Source: Oscillospiraceae bacterium
GTDB lineage: Bacteria > Bacillota > Clostridia > Oscillospirales > Oscillospiraceae
Reading direction: 5' to 3'
NCBI GenBank assembly: GCA_017437095.1
Contig: JAFSBW010000033.1
Coordinates: 1-64,000, forward strand
DNA length: 64,000 nucleotides
The notes beneath the pieces were generated by a model that ran no database searches, was not told the origin of the DNA, and was given only the letters and a program-made list of their open reading frames with translations. The position numbers and the translations under genes were made by a program. Below are positions 20,499 through 27,765 of the stretch, piece by piece. The first letter of the stretch is position 1. Each line of letters begins with the position of its first letter.

Positions 20499-21455
20499 AT
20501 GAAAAAGGTTATTGCCCTGTTGCTTGCTCTGGTCATGGTACTTAGCCTGGCGGGCTGCGGCTCTGACAAAGCAAACGAAGAGCTGGAGCAAAAGCTGGCA
20601 AAGGCTGAGCTGGAGCTGGCCAATGCCGACCTTCAGTTGACCAAAGCCCAACAGGATCTGGAAAAAGCCCAGCAGCAGCTGGCAGAAGCTCAGCAAAAAC
20701 TCAGCCAGGCAGATTCCAAGCCCAGCTTGCAAACAGTTACCGCGGTAAACGCCACCGTCAACGGCAAAACCAGCCTGGAGATCACCCAGCCTACCGATCT
20801 TACCGCAGTGGCAGCGCCGGCAGAAGGCCAGATCCTAGACCATTGGAGAGTTAACGGCCAGATCCAGGAAGGCGCTTCCGGCAACGCCCTAATCTTCACC
20901 GCCCAGGGCAATACCCTTGTAGAAGCTGTGCTTCGGGATGAAAAGAAGCTGACAACGGTCAATGCCACCATCCAGTTTTTGGATGCCAAGGGCAAGGCCT
21001 CCGGCGATACCTTTACAGAATTTGTATTTGAAGAAGACTATGCCAACCCTGTGACCAAGCAGACCTGCCCCGGCGGCAAAATCACCGCCCAGATCAAGGC
21101 AAATGTCCCCTCCGGCAAAACGGTGGACTACTGGCTGATCAACGGCGTTCCTTACTTCTATAATGCCGGTGTAACCTCTTTTACCGTAGAAAATCTGGAC
21201 GAAACCACAGTATATGAAGTAGTTTTTAAGGATAAGAGCGTTACCAACTACAAGGTCACCTGCCGTTTCTGCACATTTAGCGGCAAGACCAGCGGTTATG
21301 TGGCCGCCGGCAGCACCATCACCGTAAAGGGCGACGGCAATATTTCCGGCTATTTCGTGATCAACGGCGTTCGCGATTCCAAAAACTATATCAGCTCCAT
21401 CACCCTGGAGATCAATCAGGATACCGAGATCGATTTCTACGCCATCATCAACTAA
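20499..21455 (+). CDS. Lipoprotein with coiled-coil stalk
   Basis: 318 residues. Lipoprotein signal peptide with lipobox LAGC (Cys about 20), then a heptad coiled coil of about 50 residues (ANEELEQKLAKAELELANAD and following, rich in Leu, Lys, Gln, Ala). The rest is two or three beta-rich repeats with the recurring pattern of a WRVNG or WLING turn followed by a strand ending in VEAV or YEVV (about 100-145, 165-240, 245-318). It is anchored in the outer face of the membrane. No enzymatic motif is seen. Same unit as the preceding surface protein. Confidence 0.8.
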   Translation: MKKVIALLLALVMVLSLAGCGSDKANEELEQKLAKAELELANADLQLTKAQQDLEKAQQQLAEAQQKLSQADSKPSLQTVTAVNATVNGKTSLEITQPTDLTAVAAPAEGQILDHWRVNGQIQEGASGNALIFTAQGNTLVEAVLRDEKKLTTVNATIQFLDAKGKASGDTFTEFVFEEDYANPVTKQTCPGGKITAQIKANVPSGKTVDYWLINGVPYFYNAGVTSFTVENLDETTVYEVVFKDKSVTNYKVTCRFCTFSGKTSGYVAAGSTITVKGDGNISGYFVINGVRDSKNYISSITLEINQDTEIDFYAIIN

Positions 21456-21485
21456 GCCGCCAAATAAAGAAATATCCCTTCCAAT

Positions 21486-21522
21486 AACTTTTAGCACTCT
21501 CTTTGCGAGAGTGCTAAAAGTT
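21486..21522. promoter_or_regulatory. CIRCE element (HrcA operator) of the hsp20 gene
   Basis: Contains an exact CIRCE, TTAGCACTC (21491-21499), nine bases, GAGTGCTAA (21509-21517). The inverted repeat actually extends to 16 bp on each side (21486-21501 and 21507-21522). A TATAAT at 21558-21563 lies 41 bases downstream and is the likely -10 box, so HrcA bound here would sit at or just upstream of the -35 region. The hsp20 start is at 21687. Confidence 0.93.
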
Positions 21523-21686
21523 TACAATTTCGTAACACATACACCCGCTCTGTAGGGTATAATGCAGGCAGTAAGCAAGAAAGCGCTGATCAGCAAAATG
21601 CGTACTAGGCCGGGCAAACCAGCTGAACTTGCCCAACGGCCTGCACAAGTCAGCAACAAGACCCTTTTTGACTTGGAGGTATGTAT

Positions 21687-22145
21687 ATGTACGGAATGAT
21701 GAACAGAAATTACCCTATGCCCGCTTTTAACCCCTGGCAGGAGATGGCCGCTTTTGAGCGTGCCTTTTTCGGCGCACCTCATCGCCGCCACCAGGGCGGC
21801 AAGCCCCATGGCTTTGCGCCCCTGCGCACCGATGTGATCGACGGCGGCAACCACTATCTGCTGGAAGCCGAACTGCCCGGCTTTGACAAGCAGGATATCA
21901 CCGTTGAGATCCTGGAGGATACCCTCACCGTTCAAGCCAAGCGCAGCGCCGATGCAGAGCAGACCGACAGCGACGGCAAGCTGATCCGCAGAGAGCGCAG
22001 CCGTAGCTTCTACAAAAGAAGCTTCGACATCTCCGGCGTAGACGCGGAAAATATCACCGCAAAGTATGCCGACGGCATTCTTCGGCTGACCCTGCCTAAG
22101 CTGGAGCAGCCCGAAACCCAGGCCAGACGGCTGGAAATTGAATGA
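21687..22145 (+). CDS. Hsp20/alpha-crystallin small heat-shock protein
   Basis: 152 residues; ATP-independent holdase. The alpha-crystallin domain covers about 45-140: PLRTDVIDGGNHYLLEAELP, an F..KRSFDISGVD strand, and the conserved ADGILRLTLPK near the end. An ATG at 21681 directly abuts GGAGGT, so the ATG at 21687 with 7-base spacing is preferred. Regulated by HrcA through the CIRCE upstream. A perfect terminator stem follows (22152-22194). Monocistronic. Confidence 0.95.
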   Translation: MYGMMNRNYPMPAFNPWQEMAAFERAFFGAPHRRHQGGKPHGFAPLRTDVIDGGNHYLLEAELPGFDKQDITVEILEDTLTVQAKRSADAEQTDSDGKLIRRERSRSFYKRSFDISGVDAENITAKYADGILRLTLPKLEQPETQARRLEIE

Positions 22146-22151
22146 TCGCTA

Positions 22152-22194
22152 ACCAAATGCCCGCGGATACAGCTCGTATCCGCGGGCATTTGGT
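22152..22194. terminator. Terminator after hsp20
   Basis: Perfect 19-bp stem, ACCAAATGCCCGCGGATAC (22152-22170) with its complement at 22176-22194, loop AGCTC. Little T-tract, but very stable. Confidence 0.75.
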
Positions 22195-22273
22195 TTAAAA
22201 GCAGCCAATTGCTTGCATCCAGGCTCCGGCCATGATAAAATAGCTTTGCACACAGGATACAAGGAGTGATACC

Positions 22274-23452
22274 ATGCAATACAGGCCCGATAAATACGGC
22301 AATCAGCTCTCCGTTCTTGGCTTCGGCTGTATGCGCTTTCCCAAAAAGGCCGGGCGCATCGATATGGAGGAAACAGAGCGGGAGATCATGACCGCCTACC
22401 AAAGCGGCGTAAATTATTTCGATACCGCCTATATCTACCCCGGCAGCGAAGCCGCCCTGGGGGAGATCCTGGAGCGCAACGGCATCCGTGACCGGGTTTA
22501 CATTGCCACCAAGCTGCCCCACTATCTGATCAAAAACCGGGAAGGCCTGGATAAGCTTTTCAACGAAGAGCTGAAGCGGCTGCGCACCGACCATGTGGAC
22601 TACTACCTGATGCACATGCTTACCGACACCGACACCTGGGATCGTTTGAAAGCTCTCGGCATTGAGGATTGGCTGGCTGAGAAAAAGCAAAGCGGTGCCA
22701 TCGGCCAGGTTGGCTTTTCCTACCACGGCAACTCCCATATGTTCTGCAGTCTTCTCGATGCCTGGGATTGGGATTTCTGCCAGATCCAGTATAACTACAT
22801 GGACGAGCATTCCCAGGCAGGCCGCCGGGGCTTGTACCATGCCCACAGCAAGGGCATTCCCGTGGTCATCATGGAGCCTCTGCGGGGCGGCAAGCTGGTA
22901 AACCGCCTGCCGGAAGAAGCTATGCAGATCTTCGCGGACTACAAGATCCGGCATACCCCGGCTCAGTGGGCCCTGCGCTGGCTGTGGAATCAGCCGGAGG
23001 TCACGGTGGTGCTTTCCGGCATGAATTCCGATGAAATGGTTAGGGACAATATTCAAACCGCCTCTACTACCCGTATAGGCGAGCTGGGCGATGAAGAAGA
23101 AGCCATGCTCCGGCAGGTGGTAAAAGCCATCAATTCCAAAATGAAGGTAGGCTGCACCGGCTGCGGCTACTGTATGCCCTGCCCTAAAAATGTAGACATC
23201 CCCGGCACCTTCGCCGCCTACAACCGATGCTCCCAGGAGGGAAAATTCTGGGGCCTTGTAGACTATGCCATGTGTACCGCGCTGCGCAAAAACTCTACCG
23301 CCGCCTCTAACTGTATCGGCTGCGGCAAATGCGAAAAGCACTGCCCTCAAAACATTCCCATCCGCGCCAAGCTGGAGGAGGCCCGCAAGGAGCTGGAAGG
23401 CCCGGTATACCGCACATTCCGAAAAGTAGCAGGCTGGTTTACCAAATTCTAA
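22274..23452 (+). CDS. Aldo/keto reductase with C-terminal 4Fe-4S ferredoxin domain
   Basis: 392 residues. The AKR barrel (about 1-280) starts LSVLGFGCMRFP and contains the catalytic region FDTAYIYPGSE and the LMHMLTD strand. The C-terminal domain (about 290-360) carries two ferredoxin Cys groups, CTGCGYCMPCPKNVDIP and CIGCGKCEKHCPQNIPI. This fused architecture is common in Clostridia and links NAD(P)H or ferredoxin electrons to carbonyl reduction; the substrate is unknown. Ribosome site AAGGAGTGATACC. Confidence 0.92.
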   Translation: MQYRPDKYGNQLSVLGFGCMRFPKKAGRIDMEETEREIMTAYQSGVNYFDTAYIYPGSEAALGEILERNGIRDRVYIATKLPHYLIKNREGLDKLFNEELKRLRTDHVDYYLMHMLTDTDTWDRLKALGIEDWLAEKKQSGAIGQVGFSYHGNSHMFCSLLDAWDWDFCQIQYNYMDEHSQAGRRGLYHAHSKGIPVVIMEPLRGGKLVNRLPEEAMQIFADYKIRHTPAQWALRWLWNQPEVTVVLSGMNSDEMVRDNIQTASTTRIGELGDEEEAMLRQVVKAINSKMKVGCTGCGYCMPCPKNVDIPGTFAAYNRCSQEGKFWGLVDYAMCTALRKNSTAASNCIGCGKCEKHCPQNIPIRAKLEEARKELEGPVYRTFRKVAGWFTKF

Positions 23453-23459
23453 AATAACA

Positions 23460-23617
23460 GAGGTGCCTCAAAATGAATGAGACACCTCACGAAAAGAATA
23501 ATCATACGACTTTTACCGTAGGGGGCGGCCTGTGTGCCGCCCCTATTGGTGTTTTGGGGTATTTTATCGCAATGGCACATAGGCCATTCCCTACGTTATG
23601 CATTTTGAGGCAGCCCC
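23460..23617. repeat. Composite hairpin element, copy 1 (BIME/MITE-like)
   Basis: 158 bases bounded by imperfect inverted ends (GAGGTGCCTCAAAA at 23460-23473; TTTTGAGGCAGCCCC at 23603-23617). Inside are two opposed GTAG-hairpins: GTAG then GGGGCGGC/GCCGCCCC at 23518-23543, and GCAATGGC/GCCATTCC then CTAC at 23569-23594. The left end also folds on itself (GAGGTG..CACCTC to 23488). A second copy is at 60472-60626 in the same orientation. No ORF of substance is inside. Confidence 0.85.
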
Positions 23618-23621
23618 TTTG

Positions 23622-24323
23622 TTATTGTATGCTTCCGATATATTCGTACCCGGCTATTGGGGGAACATTGTCCATCTTCAAAAAGCGGAAGGTATCTTCA
23701 TTGGCCACATACAGGTGGGCCAGGGCGATGCCCGTATCGATGTTGTTCATATACTTGGCAATGGGCCTGCCGCCACGGTAAACATGGAGGATATCGCCCG
23801 CATGGGTAAAATACCAGGGCTGGCTGTTTACGCTGGAGGGTGCCAGGCGGGCAGGCTCCAGCCTTGCATCCGGCTCGTCAGAGATCTTTTCCAGGCTCTT
23901 GCGCTTAAAGCCCTTTCCGTCATGGCGCAGAAAATCCCCCTTAGGGTTGCCAAAGGCCAGCATAATTACAAACTTCATGCCCGGGATCTTTTGGGCGGTC
24001 TTTTCGTTCATTTTTCCCAGACCCAGCCAGCATACCCCCAGCCCCAAAGTTTGCAAATACAGATCCATCTGCTGGAACATAAAGCCAACATTTTCCAGGT
24101 AGCCCTCTTTTTCTTCGGAGTATACGCATATTACCTGGGGCGTAGTCCAGGGGCAGATGCACTTTACCTGGCTGCGGGGCAGGATATCCCAATGCACCTT
24201 GATATCCGGGTACAGCGGCTTCATAGGAAAAGCGCGAACGCCTTGCAGCAGCTCTTCGCTTACGGGCTCCCCCGTAAAGCTGCGGCAGGATCTGCGGTGG
24301 TAGATCATTTCCTGAAGGGTCAT
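23622..24323 (-). CDS. Nitroreductase-family protein
   Basis: 233 residues of the FMN-dependent nitroreductase fold, nearest to the TM1586-type group: start MIYHRRSCRSFTGEPVSEEL, internal LYLQTLGLGVCWLGLGK, and LAFGNPKGDF before the second half-domain with SSVNSQPWYF. It probably reduces small electrophiles with NAD(P)H; the substrate is unknown. Its start overlaps the stop of the upstream 105-residue gene by 4 bases (ATGA), so the two are translated together. The composite element begins 5 bases past its stop and may act as terminator. Confidence 0.85.
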   Translation of the reverse strand: MTLQEMIYHRRSCRSFTGEPVSEELLQGVRAFPMKPLYPDIKVHWDILPRSQVKCICPWTTPQVICVYSEEKEGYLENVGFMFQQMDLYLQTLGLGVCWLGLGKMNEKTAQKIPGMKFVIMLAFGNPKGDFLRHDGKGFKRKSLEKISDEPDARLEPARLAPSSVNSQPWYFTHAGDILHVYRGGRPIAKYMNNIDTGIALAHLYVANEDTFRFLKMDNVPPIAGYEYIGSIQ

Positions 24324-24637
24324 AGGGTCGCCTCCTCGTCCAAGGTCTCCAAATAAAAGCTGACGGGGCGGAAGCCGTCGTTACAGCTGATCATAGCAGA
24401 GTTGGGATCTTTCATCCAGCCGCCGTAAAAATTGCCGCCGCCGTGGGAAAGGGCCATAACAAAGGGGGATATGCTGCCCCAGGCGCTGTCGCAAAAGCCC
24501 TCCGGCTTTTCCCAGCCGTTGGCGATCCATACCTGGCCCTCACATATATCGCAGGCATGCTGGATAGGGTTTTCGTATTTTTCTATCAGATCCGGGTAGC
24601 AGGCCTTGCGGATGGCGGTGATGCGCACCTTTTTCAT
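24320..24637 (-). CDS. TIGR04076-family protein
   Basis: 105 residues, MKKVRITAIRKACYPDLIEK at the start and later CDICEGQVWIANGWEKPEGF, then CDSAWGSISPFVMALSHGG, matching the pattern of the TIGR04076 family of small Cys-containing cytoplasmic proteins. Function is unknown; four conserved Cys suggest a metal or redox role. It is the first gene of a two-gene operon with the nitroreductase (4-base overlap). The ribosome site is GGGGGGATATTT. Confidence 0.8.
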   Translation of the reverse strand: MKKVRITAIRKACYPDLIEKYENPIQHACDICEGQVWIANGWEKPEGFCDSAWGSISPFVMALSHGGGNFYGGWMKDPNSAMISCNDGFRPVSFYLETLDEEATL

Positions 24638-24712
24638 AAATATCCCCCCTGGGTAAAATCGCTTTCGTTTTATATTGTAGCGCTTTTGCCGGATCTGTCA
24701 AGCCGTTGCCCC

Positions 24713-24741
24713 TTGTCATCTTCGCCGCAGCTTGCTATAAT
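24713..24741 (+). promoter_or_regulatory. Promoter of the Nudix/deformylase pair
   Basis: TTGTCA (24713-24718), 17-base spacer, TATAAT (24736-24741); expected start near 24748, giving a leader of about 25 bases before the ATG at 24772. Confidence 0.8.
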
Positions 24742-24771
24742 AGAGCAAAGCCCACAGAAAGGAAGAGATTC

Positions 24772-25161
24772 ATGACCGAGGTAGTTGCGGCTCTCATATG
24801 GGAGGGCGAAAAATTCATGATCTGCCAGCGGCCTGCCCACAAAGCCCGGGGGCTGCTGTGGGAATTTGTAGGCGGTAAAGTAGAGCCCGGCGAAACCAAA
24901 CCCCAGGCGCTGATCCGGGAATGCCGGGAGGAGCTGGCGGTCACCGTAGCCGTGGGCGACATTTTTATGGAGGTAGTCCACGAGTATCCGGATCTTACCG
25001 TGCAGCTTACCCTTTTCAACGCCACCATAGCCCAGGGCGTTCCCCAAAAGCTGGAGCATAACGACATTCGCTGGATCACCCCCAGGGAGATCCCCTGCTA
25101 CGATTTCTGCCCGGCAGACGAAGAAATTTTGAAAAGGATCATAGAGGTTTGCCATGGTTAG
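24772..25161 (+). CDS. MutT-type Nudix hydrolase (8-oxo-dGTP diphosphatase)
   Basis: 129 residues. The Nudix box is complete: GKVEPGE, seven residues, then RECREEL (about 38-59), and the preceding LWEFVGG is typical of MutT. It probably hydrolyses 8-oxo-dGTP to the monophosphate, preventing oxidative mutation, though other nucleotide substrates are possible. The start at 24772 follows AAAGGAAGAGATTC. The next gene begins 8 bases before its stop. Confidence 0.92.
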   Translation: MTEVVAALIWEGEKFMICQRPAHKARGLLWEFVGGKVEPGETKPQALIRECREELAVTVAVGDIFMEVVHEYPDLTVQLTLFNATIAQGVPQKLEHNDIRWITPREIPCYDFCPADEEILKRIIEVCHG

Positions 25162-25567
25162 AGAAATTATGCACGATCCCATCTTCCTGGGCAGAGTATC
25201 CCAGGATGCGACAGAGGAAGATATCCCTCTGGCCCAGGACCTGCTGGATACCCTTGCCGCCCACAAGGATGCCTGCGTAGGCATGGCAGCCAACATGATC
25301 GGCCAGTGCAAGCGAATTATCGCAGTAGATAACGGCGGCGCTTACCTGACTATGTTTAACCCGGAGATCACAAAGCGCTCCGGCCCATACGAAGCTCAGG
25401 AAGGCTGCCTTTCCCTGCTGGGCGGCCCCCGCCCCTGCCTGCGTTACCAAAAAATTACCGTAAAATGGCAAAACGAAAAATTCCAGACCCGGATCAAAAC
25501 CTTTACCGGCTGGACAGCCCAAATCATCCAGCACGAAATAGACCATTGCAACGGGATCCTGATCTGA
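25154..25567 (+). CDS. def: Peptide deformylase
   Basis: 137 residues, shorter than the main 150-180-residue deformylases. Motif 1 is GMAANMIG (43-50, in place of GxGLAAxQ), motif 2 EGCLS (83-87, Cys ligand), motif 3 HEIDH (127-131). All three metal ligands (C85, H127, H131) and the catalytic Glu are present, so it should remove formyl groups from nascent peptides or small formyl-peptides. The divergent motif 1 suggests an accessory deformylase and not the essential housekeeping copy. It overlaps the Nudix gene by 8 bases. Confidence 0.88.
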   Translation: MVREIMHDPIFLGRVSQDATEEDIPLAQDLLDTLAAHKDACVGMAANMIGQCKRIIAVDNGGAYLTMFNPEITKRSGPYEAQEGCLSLLGGPRPCLRYQKITVKWQNEKFQTRIKTFTGWTAQIIQHEIDHCNGILI

Positions 25568-25581
25568 GCAAAAAAAAATGC

Positions 25582-25612
25582 TTGACTCTCTCCTTGCGTA
25601 ATAGTTTATACT
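25582..25612 (+). promoter_or_regulatory. MerR-type promoter with 19-base spacer
   Basis: TTGACT (25582-25587), 19 bases, TATACT (25607-25612), 24 bases before the ATG of the MerR gene. An over-long 19-base spacer is the hallmark of promoters that MerR regulators bind and untwist, so autoregulation is likely. Confidence 0.8.
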
Positions 25613-25635
25613 CGTATCAGACGGGAGGGAACGCT

Positions 25636-26376
25636 ATGGATTGGCACATCAAAGAGTTTGCCGCGCTCACCGGGGTAAGCGTGCGCACTCTGCATTATTA
25701 CCACCAGATCGGTCTGCTGCAGCCCAGCCGGATAGATGCCGGAAACGGCTACCGGTATTATGACGAAAGCTCTCTGGAGCGAATGCAGCAGATCTTATTC
25801 TACCGGGAGCTGGATTTTTCCCTGAAAAGCATCCAAGCCATCCTCTCTTCCCCAAAATACGACAAGCAAAAGGCTCTGGCCCGGCAAAAGCAGCTGCTTT
25901 TGCTGAAAAAAGCCCGGCTGGAACGGGTGATCGCCGCGCTGGAGCAAGCCGAGAAAGGAGAAACAGATATGACCGCCTTTAACACCGCCGAGTACGATTC
26001 CGCCCGCCGGGAATACGAAGCCGAAGCCCGCCAGCGCTGGGGGGATACGGACGCCTACCGGGAAAGCCGGCAGAAAACTGCCGACTATTCCAAAGAAAAA
26101 TGGGCCGCCGTCACCCAGGGGCTGGAGGATATCTTCGCCCAGTTCGCAGCCTGCAAGCAAAGCGGCAGCGCTCCCGAAAGCCAGCAGGCCCAAAGCCTTG
26201 TAAAAAAGCTCCAGGCCTATATTACCGAAAACTACTACCGCTGCACCGATGCCATCCTGGCAGGCCTTGGCCAGATGTATGTAAGCGACAGCCGTTTTCA
26301 GGCCAATATCGATGCCCACGGCCCCGGCACAGCCCAATTTGCCGCCGATGCCATCGCCAGCTACTGCCGCCGATAA
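25636..26376 (+). CDS. MerR-family regulator with TipAS antibiotic-recognition domain
   Basis: 246 residues. The MerR winged helix is at 4-75 (IKEFAALTGVSVRTLHYYHQ, then NGYRYYDE), a dimerisation coiled coil at about 78-115, and a TipAS domain at about 120-246 rich in Trp, Tyr and Gln. TipAS domains bind thiopeptides and some other hydrophobic drugs and switch on the gene itself and exporters. No exporter is adjacent here, so targets are elsewhere or it acts only on itself. Its own promoter has the 19-base spacer of MerR targets. A terminator follows at 26383-26407. Confidence 0.92.
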   Translation: MDWHIKEFAALTGVSVRTLHYYHQIGLLQPSRIDAGNGYRYYDESSLERMQQILFYRELDFSLKSIQAILSSPKYDKQKALARQKQLLLLKKARLERVIAALEQAEKGETDMTAFNTAEYDSARREYEAEARQRWGDTDAYRESRQKTADYSKEKWAAVTQGLEDIFAQFAACKQSGSAPESQQAQSLVKKLQAYITENYYRCTDAILAGLGQMYVSDSRFQANIDAHGPGTAQFAADAIASYCRR

Positions 26377-26382
26377 CAAAAC

Positions 26383-26407
26383 ACGCCCCGGTTTTACACC
26401 GGGGCGT
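26383..26407 (+). terminator. Terminator after the MerR gene
   Basis: ACGCCCCGGT (26383-26392) / ACCGGGGCGT (26398-26407), loop TTTAC, followed by TTATT. Confidence 0.8.
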
Positions 26408-26439
26408 TTATTATACACATGCGCAGAGCCATACAAACC

Positions 26440-27030
26440 CTAAACGCCAGAACTGCGCCTTATGCCAGACACTTGATACATTCGTTCGTTGGATATTACC
26501 ACATCTACATCGAACCAGCGGGAAAATATCTCAGCTAGTTCCTGCTCAGGAAGAAGCTCTATAGAAACACTACGGGCAATACCGCTATGGTGACGGAGCA
26601 AGTCTGCACGGCTCATGCCATGGGCCACAGATAACTTTCCACCGGGTTTTACCAGCTTTGCCAAAGCAGCAACCAATCTTTCAGGATCTGGAAAATGGGG
26701 AAAAGCATTATAGACCATCACACAGTCAAATTTTTGATCAAAAACCGCCTTCTCCACATCACCGCAGATCACTTTCACTTCAGGATACTTCGATGCAGCA
26801 ATTTGTGCCATTTTATCGGCGATGTCAATGCCGGTAACGGATGACACACCTCTCTTTAGATAATCTCCAAACAGAACGCCGGTGCCGCAGGCAACATCCA
26901 GCACATCTACTCCCTGCTTAATCCCACCGTTATCCAGAATTGTGGAAATAATCTGCTCATCACGCACCGTATCCTCATCCCACCAGGGAGCGCAGCGGTT
27001 AAAAAAATCGATTACATCCTGTTGTTTCAA
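26440..27030 (-). CDS. Class I SAM-dependent methyltransferase
   Basis: 196 residues. Motif I VLDVACGTGVLF (about 42-53), acidic loop after strand 2 in TGIDIADKM, motif around VICGDVEKAVF, and a post-motif strand with LVKPGGKLSVAH. The N-terminal FFNRCAPWWDED is of the Methyltransf_11/ubiE-like group. The substrate is unknown. The start is TTG (27028-27030) with AGAGGTACTGAT upstream, lying within the end of the preceding ECF gene (1-base gap), so the two genes form an operon; the methyltransferase may act on the imported compound. Confidence 0.88.
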   Translation of the reverse strand: MKQQDVIDFFNRCAPWWDEDTVRDEQIISTILDNGGIKQGVDVLDVACGTGVLFGDYLKRGVSSVTGIDIADKMAQIAASKYPEVKVICGDVEKAVFDQKFDCVMVYNAFPHFPDPERLVAALAKLVKPGGKLSVAHGMSRADLLRHHSGIARSVSIELLPEQELAEIFSRWFDVDVVISNERMYQVSGIRRSSGV

Positions 27031-27031
27031 A

Positions 27032-27562
27032 TCAGTACCTCTTTGGAAGCAGCTTCGCCTTGGTAAGGGCGAAGATCACCAGGGGGATCAGCACCAGCTG
27101 AATGACAATGCCCGGAATGCCGGTAATCAGGCTGGTGGTCACCCAGGCAAAGGGCGGTGTGCCGGGGGCAAAAATAAGGCATTTGGCAAAGCCTGCCAAA
27201 ACTCTGCCCAGCGCCATGGCGGTAAGCATGCTGATGTACAAGTCAAAAACCGCATTTTTGGTGCGCACAAATCTCAGCATCAGGCCGCTAACGCAGCCGT
27301 AGCAGGCGCATTCCACCATCATGCCCGGCAGCATGGCAGCAGGCGGCATACCGGTAAGCAGGCTGCTTAAAAACGGGCCTAAAGCGCCGCATACCAGGCC
27401 AAAGGGCCAGCCGCAGATCAGGCCGCAAAGCAGCACCGGGATATGCATAGGCAAAAACACCTGCCCGGCATTTTGCACAGCGTGAAAAGCCATGGGCAGC
27501 ACCACACACAAGGCTGCGCACAAAGCTGTATATACCAGGTTTTTTATGGCATTGGGTTTCAT
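27032..27562 (-). CDS. ECF transporter S component (substrate-binding membrane subunit)
   Basis: 176 residues with five or six hydrophobic helices and the start KNLVYTALCAALCVVLPMAF typical of ECF S components, which bind a vitamin and dock on a shared EcfAA'T module encoded elsewhere. The Gly/Pro-rich motif PMHIPVLLCGLICGWPFGL is a family hallmark. The vitamin cannot be identified here because there is no riboswitch upstream and the methyltransferase neighbour is not diagnostic. An in-frame start at 27619 is less likely than the ATG at 27560-27562 with GAGGCG upstream. Confidence 0.85.
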   Translation of the reverse strand: MKPNAIKNLVYTALCAALCVVLPMAFHAVQNAGQVFLPMHIPVLLCGLICGWPFGLVCGALGPFLSSLLTGMPPAAMLPGMMVECACYGCVSGLMLRFVRTKNAVFDLYISMLTAMALGRVLAGFAKCLIFAPGTPPFAWVTTSLITGIPGIVIQLVLIPLVIFALTKAKLLPKRY

Positions 27563-27703
27563 GGTAAACGCCTCATTTCCGTTTTTGCCCATTATAGCAT
27601 CTTGAAAAGAATAACGCAAGCCTTTCTCCCTAAGGCTGCATTCCCTTGTTTCCGACGGACGACGCTAAATTCATACAATGTATCTGTTTTGGCAAAATAA
27701 TAA

Positions 27704-27732
27704 TTGCGATTTTGCGGCGCATGGTGTAGAAT
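27704..27732 (+). promoter_or_regulatory. Candidate promoter of the 323-residue surface protein
   Basis: TTGCGA (27704-27709), 17 bases, TAGAAT (27727-27732), 34 bases before the TTG start at 27766. Confidence 0.6.
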
Positions 27733-27765
27733 ATACGCAAAGAGACCGCAAAGGGGGGAAGCTGC

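Noticed and set aside
23473..23781. A plus-strand ORF starting inside composite element 1 and running into the nitroreductase gene
   Set aside because: It crosses the repeat and then the antisense of a well-supported gene, with no domain or ribosome site of its own.
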